Assembly (NCBI GenBank): GCA_027492415.1
Contig: JAPUEV010000297.1
Span: 1 to 7,096 of the forward strand
Direction of reading: 5' to 3'
Source of the DNA: Ignavibacteria bacterium
GTDB taxonomy: Bacteria > Bacteroidota > Ignavibacteria > Tepidaquicellales > OLB5
Length of the DNA: 7,096 nt
Both the position numbers and the translations under genes were made by a program. Numbering within the stretch: position 1 is the first letter of the stretch; each line of letters begins with the position of its first letter. The notes below the pieces were generated by a model. It saw nothing but the letters and a program-made list of their open reading frames with translations. It had not been told where the DNA came from and made no database searches. Shown piece after piece: positions 1-5,077 of the stretch.

Positions 1-648
1 GTCTTTGCCGGAATTACCATTATAAGGATTTATCATTTCCGGGTTATTTTCCGCAGGGATCTTCTTATCTTCCTTTATGATATAATGCTCATCTTCGCTC
101 CAGTAAGACCAGTATATTTCGCCCTCCTTATCTGCCTTACGTACAGCAATTTTGGTTTTTTCCAGGTAATCGTTACCGCATTCAACTGCATAGTTGTTCG
201 GGGTTATAATATCTATCCTTAGCTTTCTTTTACTGCTATCCCAGATAACACAGGCTTCTACTGTATTGAAATAAACTGCCTTCTGGAATGCTTCTTTTAC
301 CTTCTTTATGAGACTGCTATCATTTAAAATTTTCGTAAGAATTAAATTATCATTTTCTGCTGCAGTTTCAAATTTTATTACAGGGTCCTTTGTAAATATT
401 CCGCTTGTGATCCTGTTTATTATCTTCTTTATAACATTAACGTGCCTGAACCTGAGGTCTTTAAGTGTTTCAGCAGAAAATGGATTGTTTAATGTAGCCT
501 CCTTTAAATACCCGCAAATTGCTTCGTAATCATTATTATAAAATGCGGCAAGTTCTTCATGTATATTCAGCCTGTTGGTTTCACTTTTCTTTAAAGTGCT
601 GCTGAATGCTTTATTCAGCTCTTCGTAAATATTTCCGGTTAAAAGCAT
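1..648 (-). CDS. Phage portal protein, N-terminal part (cut by left window edge)
   Basis: The frame opens with ATG at 648-646 and stays open for 216 codons to the left edge, so the C-terminus is missing. Portal proteins form the dodecameric ring at one capsid vertex through which the terminase pumps DNA. The assignment rests on sequence style and position. Residues 61-94 (TLKDLRFRHVNVIKKIINRI, then TSGIFTKDPVIKFE) resemble the segment in portals where a helix leads to a short 'xGxxxxxPV' strand. Residues 139-190 (ITPNNYAVECGND, then VRKADKEGEIYWSYWSEDEH) resemble the portal wing region, with its 'P.N....' turn and alternating Tyr/Trp strands. It lies 19 bases after the large terminase gene, the usual terminase-portal order. 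No Shine-Dalgarno sequence precedes the ATG, as for its neighbours. No catalytic motif is expected. Another head-associated protein is possible but less likely. Confidence 0.72.
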   Translation of the reverse strand, partial: MLLTGNIYEELNKAFSSTLKKSETNRLNIHEELAAFYNNDYEAICGYLKEATLNNPFSAETLKDLRFRHVNVIKKIINRITSGIFTKDPVIKFETAAENDNLILTKILNDSSLIKKVKEAFQKAVYFNTVEACVIWDSSKRKLRIDIITPNNYAVECGNDYLEKTKIAVRKADKEGEIYWSYWSEDEHYIIKEDKKIPAENNPEMINPYNGNSGKD

Positions 649-667
649 AAGTGTTTTAATTTAATTA

Positions 668-2002
668 TTAAATAGTGCGTATTGAGCCTGTTACCGGCTT
701 GCCCCTTATCGGGAATTCGTATTCGTTGTAATAATCCACCGCCCTGCATAAGTGTGTCCTGAACGGGTCCCTGTCATCAAGCTCTCTCCCGTTATCTTTC
801 CATGAGCAGTATTCCCAGTCCTTAATAAGCTCTTTACAGTTTTCGGGATCCACATACTGCCTCATCTCACCGTTTGCATTGCAAAGCTGGCCGTTTGTAG
901 CTCCAATGGAATCCCTTATGCTTATGCAGGGTTTTCTTCTGAATTCTATATCAGTTTTATTGCTGAAGTATTTTTCGATAATTTCCCAGTCACTGTAGCT
1001 GGAGTTTGATGTATGTTTTTTTCCTGAGTAATCACCATAAAAAATTATCTTCCGAGGATAGCCGCCTGCAAGCGTTCTGAAGTAATCTTCATCCAGTAAT
1101 GAGCACATTGTAATGGTATTTGTATACTGGAATGAAAGCGCCCTGTGCCAGTAAGTAATTTCTCTGCTGCCCTGTTTATGCCTTTGCCCAACTACCCAGC
1201 TCATTGGCTTTTCTCCTGCATTAAAATCACATGCTACAATAAAAGGAAGCCCGGGAAGTATTGTAGTTCGTTTGTTATTCTGCTCTGTATACCCGTAATA
1301 TGGTCGTTGGTTCGCGGTTTCAAAAGATGCCTTGTATTCTCTTTCATAATCAGGTTTTGCAAGGTTAGCCTTCGCTTCTTCTATCTGTTCCTGTGTAAGT
1401 ATCTCCTCGCTTGTCCAGTGGTAGGATTGCCATCCTTTTTGCCCCTGTTTACCTTTTAGAAAATCATCAAAAAAGTGATTCTTGCCAAATGGTCTGCCTT
1501 CTTTGATACACCATCCCCTGGTATCGTTTATCATCGGTTCTATTGATTCATTATATACACCCGGGTCACAATCCTGGTATTCTGTAATAACAATGCCGTT
1601 CATAAGCTGTCCCTGTATCCTTTTAAATTCTTTTAACCCTATTACTCTGAGAGTTGCACCGCCATTTATGATTATTTTTAAAGTACTTTCACTGATGCTT
1701 TTTATATAACCCGGCGGAGTAAGCTTCTTAAGGTCCTCCCAGAATATTTCTTTTGCCTGCTGCCTGGTTGGTGCGCCTGCGTAATACATTTTTTTGTGAT
1801 TCTTTTCTTTCAGCAATTCATGTATCAAAAACCTTTTCGCAAATCTCTCCGTTTTAAAAGAACGCCTGCCGGCGGCTATTATGTAATTCCTGTATTTTAA
1901 GCTGTTAAGATCATTATTTAATTTTATCTGTACTTTATTTTTAAGTGCTTTCCTGTTTATTTCAAACCATCTTACTGTTAATTTATCTTTTTTGCTTTCC
2001 AT
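668..2002 (-). CDS. terL: Phage terminase large subunit (packaging ATPase and nuclease)
   Basis: This is the DNA-packaging motor: an N-terminal ATPase drives DNA into the procapsid and a C-terminal RNase H-fold nuclease cuts the concatemer. At 444 residues it has ordinary full length. The Walker A-like loop is at residues 44-51 (AGRRSFKT), the Walker B strand with catalytic glutamate at 137-141 (IVITE, E141), and a coupling-type segment at 169-178 (GRPFGKNHFF). In the nuclease domain the three expected acidic residues are D259 (VACDFNAGE), D324 (FYGDYSGKK) and D423 (CRAVDYYNE, after TH at 416-417). Two oddities: the P-loop reads RRSFKT where RRxGKT is usual, and the Asp before the Walker B Glu is Thr140. 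It lies 17 bases after the small subunit gene and 19 before the portal gene, so it is probably co-transcribed with both. The start is the ATG at 2002, with no Shine-Dalgarno sequence. Confidence 0.93.
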   Translation of the reverse strand: MESKKDKLTVRWFEINRKALKNKVQIKLNNDLNSLKYRNYIIAAGRRSFKTERFAKRFLIHELLKEKNHKKMYYAGAPTRQQAKEIFWEDLKKLTPPGYIKSISESTLKIIINGGATLRVIGLKEFKRIQGQLMNGIVITEYQDCDPGVYNESIEPMINDTRGWCIKEGRPFGKNHFFDDFLKGKQGQKGWQSYHWTSEEILTQEQIEEAKANLAKPDYEREYKASFETANQRPYYGYTEQNNKRTTILPGLPFIVACDFNAGEKPMSWVVGQRHKQGSREITYWHRALSFQYTNTITMCSLLDEDYFRTLAGGYPRKIIFYGDYSGKKHTSNSSYSDWEIIEKYFSNKTDIEFRRKPCISIRDSIGATNGQLCNANGEMRQYVDPENCKELIKDWEYCSWKDNGRELDDRDPFRTHLCRAVDYYNEYEFPIRGKPVTGSIRTI

Positions 2003-2019
2003 TTATGATAATTAAGGTA

Positions 2020-2505
2020 TTACATATTCTGTCTTGCCTGTTCTGCCGCTTTTTCCTTTTCTTCCAGGTATTGCTCCACTGAAAGCCCCGGGGAATTATT
2101 CGGATTTCTCATCCACCTCTCGCCGCGTCTGTTATACAGCCATATAAGCGCTGATGATGCATCCGGCGGCACAAATTTTTTTACATATTTTATCTCCTTC
2201 AGCTTCATCACAGGTTCTTCTGAATCATCTTTATAGACCGCTGTATAAACTTTATGCTCTTCCGTTGTAAAGTATCCCACCGACCTTTTATATATTGCGG
2301 CTTCAACTTCAAGATCCATTTTTAGCGGTGCAAACTCAAGCTCCCGGGCAAAGCTATCTGCTTTTTTTGCTTGCTTTTCAATGCTGCCGGATTCGAGACC
2401 GAGTATCTTTTCAATCCTTTCGTTGCTTACAAAGTGTGCTGCAAACTGAAATATTTTTGAAATAAGCTCATCGGTAAATCCGGGTTTGTTTTCTTTTTTT
2501 GGCAT
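2020..2505 (-). CDS. terS: Phage terminase small subunit (DNA recognition)
   Basis: The small terminase binds the packaging start site on phage DNA and hands it to the large subunit. The protein has 161 residues, normal for the family. An N-terminal helical region (about 10-50, containing ISKIFQFAAHFVSNERIEKI then LGLESGSIEK) fits the helix-turn-helix seen in these proteins. A central helix carries AAIYKRSVGY (69-78), matching the 'al.krA.GY' segment of many small terminases. The most diagnostic stretch is VPPDASSALIWLYNRRGERW (112-131), which matches the family's 'PPD..A..fWLkNR....W' signature. The C-terminus (141-161) is charged and helical, as expected for a partner-binding tail. The gene sits between the 60-residue leader protein (19-base gap) and the large terminase (17-base gap), in the classic small-then-large order. 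The ATG at 2505 is used without a Shine-Dalgarno sequence. Confidence 0.9.
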   Translation of the reverse strand: MPKKENKPGFTDELISKIFQFAAHFVSNERIEKILGLESGSIEKQAKKADSFARELEFAPLKMDLEVEAAIYKRSVGYFTTEEHKVYTAVYKDDSEEPVMKLKEIKYVKKFVPPDASSALIWLYNRRGERWMRNPNNSPGLSVEQYLEEKEKAAEQARQNM

Positions 2506-2524
2506 GTTGTTAAGGTGAATTATG

Positions 2525-2707
2525 TTATAGAAAATTTTTTAATTTAATTAACTGGGGTCTGACAATATATTTGTTCCTGTTATGAAGCTTTATAAGCTCA
2601 TTTTTAAGATCAATTAGCTTTATATTATCGCCTGAAGTGCATAAAATCACTTCGTTTTTCCTGCCCTCGTTCCTTACGAGTTCAAATTTATTGTTAAGGC
2701 TGTACAT
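2525..2707 (-). CDS. Small protein of unknown function, first gene of packaging operon
   Basis: A 60-residue frame with an ATG at 2707-2705 that I do not recognise. The product is lysine- and asparagine-rich, without membrane segment or signal peptide. Residues 7-23 (KFELVRNEGRKNEVILC) read as a beta-type start, followed by a helix at about 31-44 (LIDLKNELIKLHNR) and a basic tail. Support for its being real is contextual. It begins about 100 bases downstream of the strong repressible promoter, ends 19 bases before the small terminase with the same spacing as the other genes in the row, and is the only open frame in that gap. Candidate roles include a DNA-binding accessory to packaging or an HNH-free remnant of a head gene, but the sequence does not decide. 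Short AT-rich frames can arise by chance, hence the moderate confidence. Confidence 0.5.
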   Translation of the reverse strand: MYSLNNKFELVRNEGRKNEVILCTSGDNIKLIDLKNELIKLHNRNKYIVRPQLIKLKNFL

Positions 2708-2736
2708 CTTTGTTGAAATTGAATTATTAGCTGCCG

Positions 2737-2754
2737 AAATTGGGTAAGCAATTT
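2737..2754. repeat. Weak inverted repeat in the packaging-operon leader
   Basis: The arms AAATTG and CAATTT are separated by six bases (GGTAAG). It lies in the presumed 5' untranslated region of the packaging operon, about 30-47 bases before the first start codon. It could be a third protein-binding site or a weak RNA hairpin. Six-base A/T-rich arms occur by chance at this composition, so the support is thin. Confidence 0.25.
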
Positions 2755-2784
2755 TTAGAAATTACTTAAGGATTTTTATTGTTA

Positions 2785-2806
2785 TATTTGAGTACCTTTT
2801 CAAATA
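2785..2806. promoter_or_regulatory. Inverted repeat, candidate second operator of the divergent region
   Basis: Seven-base arms TATTTGA and TCAAATA match perfectly around an eight-base spacer (GTACCTTT). The site begins at or just after the transcription start expected from the minus-strand promoter at 2812-2842, where a bound protein would block initiation or early elongation. Its half-site differs from that of the palindrome at 2817-2837, so the two may bind different proteins, or only one may be the repressor operator. Confidence 0.45.
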
Positions 2807-2811
2807 CGTTA

Positions 2812-2842
2812 CAAATATATATGCAAAATGCATATATGTCAA
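2812..2842 (-). promoter_or_regulatory. Strong promoter for the packaging operon
   Basis: Read on the minus strand, a perfect -35 hexamer TTGACA (2842-2837) is followed by exactly 17 bases and then TATATT (2819-2814), which extends to TATATTTG (2819-2812). The site therefore fits both the general sigma-70 consensus and the Bacteroidota TAnnTTTG -7 box, with TTG about 20 bases upstream. The expected start is near 2805-2809, giving a leader of about 100 bases before the ATG at 2707. The promoter points into the packaging genes and away from the repressor. Its spacer is almost entirely occupied by the perfect palindrome described separately. Confidence 0.7.
2817..2837. promoter_or_regulatory. 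Perfect palindrome, likely repressor operator inside the promoter
   Basis: Nine-base arms ATATATGCA and TGCATATAT are perfectly complementary around AAA. The site fills the spacer between the -35 and -10 boxes of the minus-strand promoter, so a dimer bound here would exclude RNA polymerase. The adjacent divergent gene encodes a CI/LexA-type repressor, and proteins of that class bind as dimers to inverted repeats of this size. Which protein binds is an inference. The symmetry and its placement are read directly. Confidence 0.68.
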
Positions 2843-2902
2843 GAGCAATATATGGTATCGGCAAATAAATTTTCATAAATTAATGTTAATTATAAATATA
2901 AT

Positions 2903-3577
2903 ATGACAAAAAAATACGTTAAAAACCGTGCTCTCACAAAGAAGATCAATTCAAGATTGTTCCCTATGCTTGCAGCAAATGGTATAACAACCATTTACGG
3001 GCTGGCTAAAAGCCTGGATGAAAATGCCGGGTCATTAAGCAAAATTAAGCGGGGCTTAAGCGACTGGACAATTGAACAGCTGGATAAGATAAAGAATATC
3101 CACGGAATATCCATGGATATGCTTTTTGGGTTTGACCCGAAAAATAAAGCAGAGCTTGAAAGTAAACCATTGAAATTCAGGCGTATACCCGTTCTTGGTT
3201 ATGCTGATTGCGGCTCACCGGCTGCTAACTGGTATGATAATGCTGAAAGGATCATTGATCTTGCTGATGCTGCAGTGCTTGTAAACCCGTTTATGCTGAT
3301 AGCAAAGGGTGATTCAATGCGCCCGTATATCAATCCCGGTGATAAGCTTGTATGCAGTGAGCATACAGAAAAGATTAAGGATAATACCGCAGTTGTTGCT
3401 GTATTCAAGTCTATGCCCGATACCCTGGAAGCCAATGCCAAGCTTATAAGCTGGGATAGAAGAAATAAGCTTATTACGCTTTACAGCATAAATACTAAGT
3501 ACCCGCCAACGAACCATCATGAGAATGAATTTGTTAAGATATACAAGGTTAACAGAATAATAAGAGATGTGAAGTAA
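2903..3577 (+). CDS. CI/LexA-like repressor with S24 autopeptidase domain
   Basis: This is a lysogeny-type repressor that binds operator DNA as a dimer and cleaves itself when RecA filaments form after DNA damage. The 224-residue product has an N-terminal helix-turn-helix at about 13-75 (core TTIYGLAKSLDENAGSLSKI at 29-48) and a C-terminal S24 domain. The nucleophile Ser138 is in AKGDSMRPYINPGDKL, and the probable general base is Lys180 (EANAKLISW, aligning with the LexA VKRLKK strand). The expected cleavage bond is Cys103-Gly104 in LGYADCGSP. LexA and most phage repressors use Ala-Gly, but Cys-Gly is known in the phi80 repressor. The gene diverges from the packaging operon, and the shared region contains palindromes. 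The ATG at 2903 is the only start that keeps the whole DNA-binding domain. A TATAAT-like sequence touches this ATG, with no Shine-Dalgarno sequence. Confidence 0.9.
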   Translation: MTKKYVKNRALTKKINSRLFPMLAANGITTIYGLAKSLDENAGSLSKIKRGLSDWTIEQLDKIKNIHGISMDMLFGFDPKNKAELESKPLKFRRIPVLGYADCGSPAANWYDNAERIIDLADAAVLVNPFMLIAKGDSMRPYINPGDKLVCSEHTEKIKDNTAVVAVFKSMPDTLEANAKLISWDRRNKLITLYSINTKYPPTNHHENEFVKIYKVNRIIRDVK

Positions 3578-3586
3578 TAAACTAAT

Positions 3587-4048
3587 ATGATCAGGGTAAT
3601 TACAGTAATAATATTTATTTATACAACATTTGCAGTTTGTAATTCACAAACTATTTGCGGTATAGATATATCAGATCCTGACAGCACTGCAGGGTATGTT
3701 TTCAATAATTCACTTGATGCTGCAGGAACTGATGTCTATCTGAAAAATGATCCGGGTATCTTTGACCGGGTATTGCTGAACAAAGGCTTGGGATACATTT
3801 GTACTGTGAATTATCCAAATGCCAACAGGTTCCTTGAAATTTATAATGATATTGTTAAAAATGCAGGCTATGAAAATGATATCAAAGATAATATTCCGCA
3901 AAATGCGGATGAAAGCGATATTATTGCACTTAGTATACTCATTTCTGAGGGAAAAGCAAATATTATCAGGTACTGGTATGAGCAAAAATTCAATATAAAG
4001 CTACAATACACCCAAAAAAACCTTGAACTCTACATATCATATTTTTAA
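3587..4048 (+). CDS. Small secreted protein of unknown function, co-transcribed with the repressor
   Basis: I do not recognise this 153-residue protein. Its N-terminus (MIRVITVIIFIYTTFAVCNS) is a good signal peptide: one Arg, a run of hydrophobic residues at 4-16, then a small/polar region with likely cleavage around 15-20. The mature part is mixed alpha/beta and fairly acidic. A central helical stretch NRFLEIYNDIVKNAGY (80-95) precedes ESDIIALSILISEGKANIIR (109-128), and Cys24 and Cys72 could pair outside the cytoplasm. Cys18 is preceded by FAV, a poor lipobox, so a lipoprotein is less likely. The gene starts 9 bases after the repressor stop codon on the same strand, so both are probably on one mRNA and expressed in the lysogen. 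That context suggests a lysogenic-conversion or exclusion function, but the sequence gives no direct evidence. Confidence 0.6.
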   Translation: MIRVITVIIFIYTTFAVCNSQTICGIDISDPDSTAGYVFNNSLDAAGTDVYLKNDPGIFDRVLLNKGLGYICTVNYPNANRFLEIYNDIVKNAGYENDIKDNIPQNADESDIIALSILISEGKANIIRYWYEQKFNIKLQYTQKNLELYISYF

Positions 4049-4106
4049 ATGACAAAAAAACATATGATTAATGTTTTAAAATTATATGATTTGTATCTTT
4101 TTTGGC

Positions 4107-4137
4107 TTTATTTTTTTGTTTTTATAATATATTATTG
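4107..4137 (+). promoter_or_regulatory. Possible promoter of the FNR-like gene
   Basis: TTTA (4107-4110), a 19-base spacer and TATTATTG (4130-4137) resemble the Bacteroidota TTTG-N19-TAnnTTTG promoter, with one mismatch in each box. A sigma-70-like TATAAT also lies at 4123-4128. Either would give a start near 4135-4141, roughly 60 bases before the ATG at 4198. The region is so T-rich that chance matches are likely. Confidence 0.35.
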
Positions 4138-4154
4138 AGTGAATTAATTACTCA
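4136..4154. promoter_or_regulatory. Near-perfect inverted repeat at the presumed start of the FNR-like transcript
   Basis: TGAGT (4136-4140) and ACTCA (4150-4154) flank GAATTAATT. If one G (4141) is ignored, the symmetry runs through the whole 18-base core, because AATTAATT is itself palindromic. The site would overlap the start of transcription, a position typical for autorepression. No binding protein can be named from the sequence. The arm spacing is wider than in Crp/Fnr sites. Confidence 0.35.
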
Positions 4155-4197
4155 GAAATATACAGTTTTGCTGTATAAAAGTTGTAATTTAAAAAAT

Positions 4198-4905
4198 ATG
4201 AAACCCCAATTTGAACATCCAACTTGTGACGAATGCCGCTCAAGGCTAGGTAATGTTTTCTGCTCTCTTACAAATGCCCAGGTTAATGAAATGGATTCCG
4301 AAAAGAACTGCAGCATTTATAAAAAAGGACAAATAATTTTCAACGAAGGAAATAAACCTGCCGGTGTTTTTTGTGTCAACAAAGGTAAAATAAAAATATA
4401 TCAAACAGGTGAAGAAGGCAAAGAGCAGATTCTAAGGCTTGCCAAAGAAGGCGATGTACTCGGCTACAGGTCACTTATCAGCGGTGAAGCATATTCAGGT
4501 ACTGCTGCTGTTATGGAAGATGCCACTGTTTGCTTTATTCCCAAAAGAACTTTTTTTGATTTTCTTCATACAAATTCAGATCTTTCTACTAAGATGATGC
4601 AGCTGCTTTCCCATGATCTTAAGGAAGCTGAAGCAAGATTAACAGGACTTGCCCAGAAACCTGTAAGAGAAAGAATGGCAGAAGCTTTATTAATGCTGCT
4701 TGAATTTTACGGCACTGACAAAGAAGGTTCCATTAACGCTGCGATATCCCGTGAAGATATTGCAAATATTGTTGGTACTGCAACAGAAACTACTATCAGG
4801 ATACTTTCTGATTTTAAAACTGAAAAGCTCATAGAGCTGCTTGGCAAGAAAATTAAAATAGTTAATCACCAGGGATTAATTAAAACCGCACATATTTACG
4901 ATTGA
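4198..4905 (+). CDS. Crp/Fnr family regulator with FNR-like cysteine cluster
   Basis: A 235-residue cytoplasmic transcription factor: N-terminal cysteine segment, cyclic-nucleotide-type beta barrel (about 38-118), dimerisation helix (about 125-150) and winged helix-turn-helix (about 155-228). Cys10, Cys13 and Cys22 (CDEC...FC), with Cys112 in ATVCFIP, mirror E. coli FNR C20, C23, C29 and C122, the ligands of its oxygen-sensitive [4Fe-4S] cluster. The Arg-Ser pair that binds cAMP in Crp is absent (GEAYSGTAA at 96-104). The recognition helix TETTIRILSDF keeps the Glu (197) and Arg (201) that contact TGA half-sites, but the FNR Ser is Ile200. I chose the ATG at 4198. An upstream TTG at 4102 would add 32 residues unlike the family and overlapping likely promoter sequence. 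Oxygen or redox sensing is inferred. A paralogue follows 172 bases downstream. Confidence 0.88.
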   Translation: MKPQFEHPTCDECRSRLGNVFCSLTNAQVNEMDSEKNCSIYKKGQIIFNEGNKPAGVFCVNKGKIKIYQTGEEGKEQILRLAKEGDVLGYRSLISGEAYSGTAAVMEDATVCFIPKRTFFDFLHTNSDLSTKMMQLLSHDLKEAEARLTGLAQKPVRERMAEALLMLLEFYGTDKEGSINAAISREDIANIVGTATETTIRILSDFKTEKLIELLGKKIKIVNHQGLIKTAHIYD

Positions 4906-5008
4906 TCTGAACTGATTTTCTTATAAAGAATAACAACCTTAATTATTTATTTTTTTGCAAGATTTTACCCATATATCATACTTTCCGGCTACATTTATCA
5001 TATTTTTT

Positions 5009-5024
5009 TATGACTCAAATCATT
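5009..5024. promoter_or_regulatory. Candidate Crp/Fnr-type binding site upstream of second regulator
   Basis: TATGA, six bases (CTCAAA), TCATT forms a TGA-N6-TCA inverted repeat, the geometry of Crp sites (TGTGA-N6-TCACA). Its centre at 5016.5 lies about 41 bases before the start expected from the adjacent promoter, the standard position for activation by Crp/Fnr proteins. The regulator encoded just upstream (4198-4905) retains the Glu and Arg that read TGA, so it is the natural candidate. The core is only three bases per arm, so chance is not excluded. Confidence 0.45.
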
Positions 5025-5053
5025 TTAAATGCCTTGAAAAGGAGCTAATTTTG
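5023..5053 (+). promoter_or_regulatory. Promoter of the second Crp/Fnr gene
   Basis: A perfect Bacteroidota -7 box TAATTTTG (5046-5053) is preceded, at exactly 19 bases, by TTTT (5023-5026), three of four matches to the -33 box TTTG. The expected start is around 5057-5058, leaving about 20 bases before the ATG at 5078. The weak -33 box fits a promoter that needs an activator, and the inverted repeat at 5009-5024 abuts it. Confidence 0.5.
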
Positions 5054-5077
5054 TTATGAATTTGAATATTATAACAA

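Noticed and set aside
308..529. Plus-strand open frame of 73 codons with a hydrophobic stretch
   Set aside because: It is antisense to the portal frame, and the hydrophobic run mirrors Asn/Lys-rich coding on the other strand.
1145..1709. Two plus-strand open frames of 104 and 75 codons (1145-1459 and 1482-1709)
   Set aside because: They lie wholly inside the large terminase gene on the opposite strand, whose motifs are convincing. Their translations show no family features.
3587..3660. Lipoprotein signal at Cys18 of the secreted protein
   Set aside because: The residues before Cys18 are FAV; Val at -1 and Phe at -3 do not fit a lipobox, so a type I signal peptide is more likely.
3199..3985. 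Minus-strand frames within the repressor and secreted-protein genes
   Set aside because: They are antisense shadows of genes with clear domains or a signal peptide, and have no start context or homology-like motifs.
4036..4068. Inverted repeat ATCATAT/ATATGAT after the secreted-protein gene, considered as a terminator
   Set aside because: Only seven A/T-rich pairs, a 19-base loop and no T-tract; too unstable for an intrinsic terminator.
4102..4197. Longer start (TTG at 4102) for the FNR-like regulator
   Set aside because: It would add 32 residues (MALFFCFYNILLSELITQKY onward) that are hydrophobic and unlike the family, and would place coding sequence over the likely promoter. The ATG at 4198 fits the usual distance to the first CxxC.
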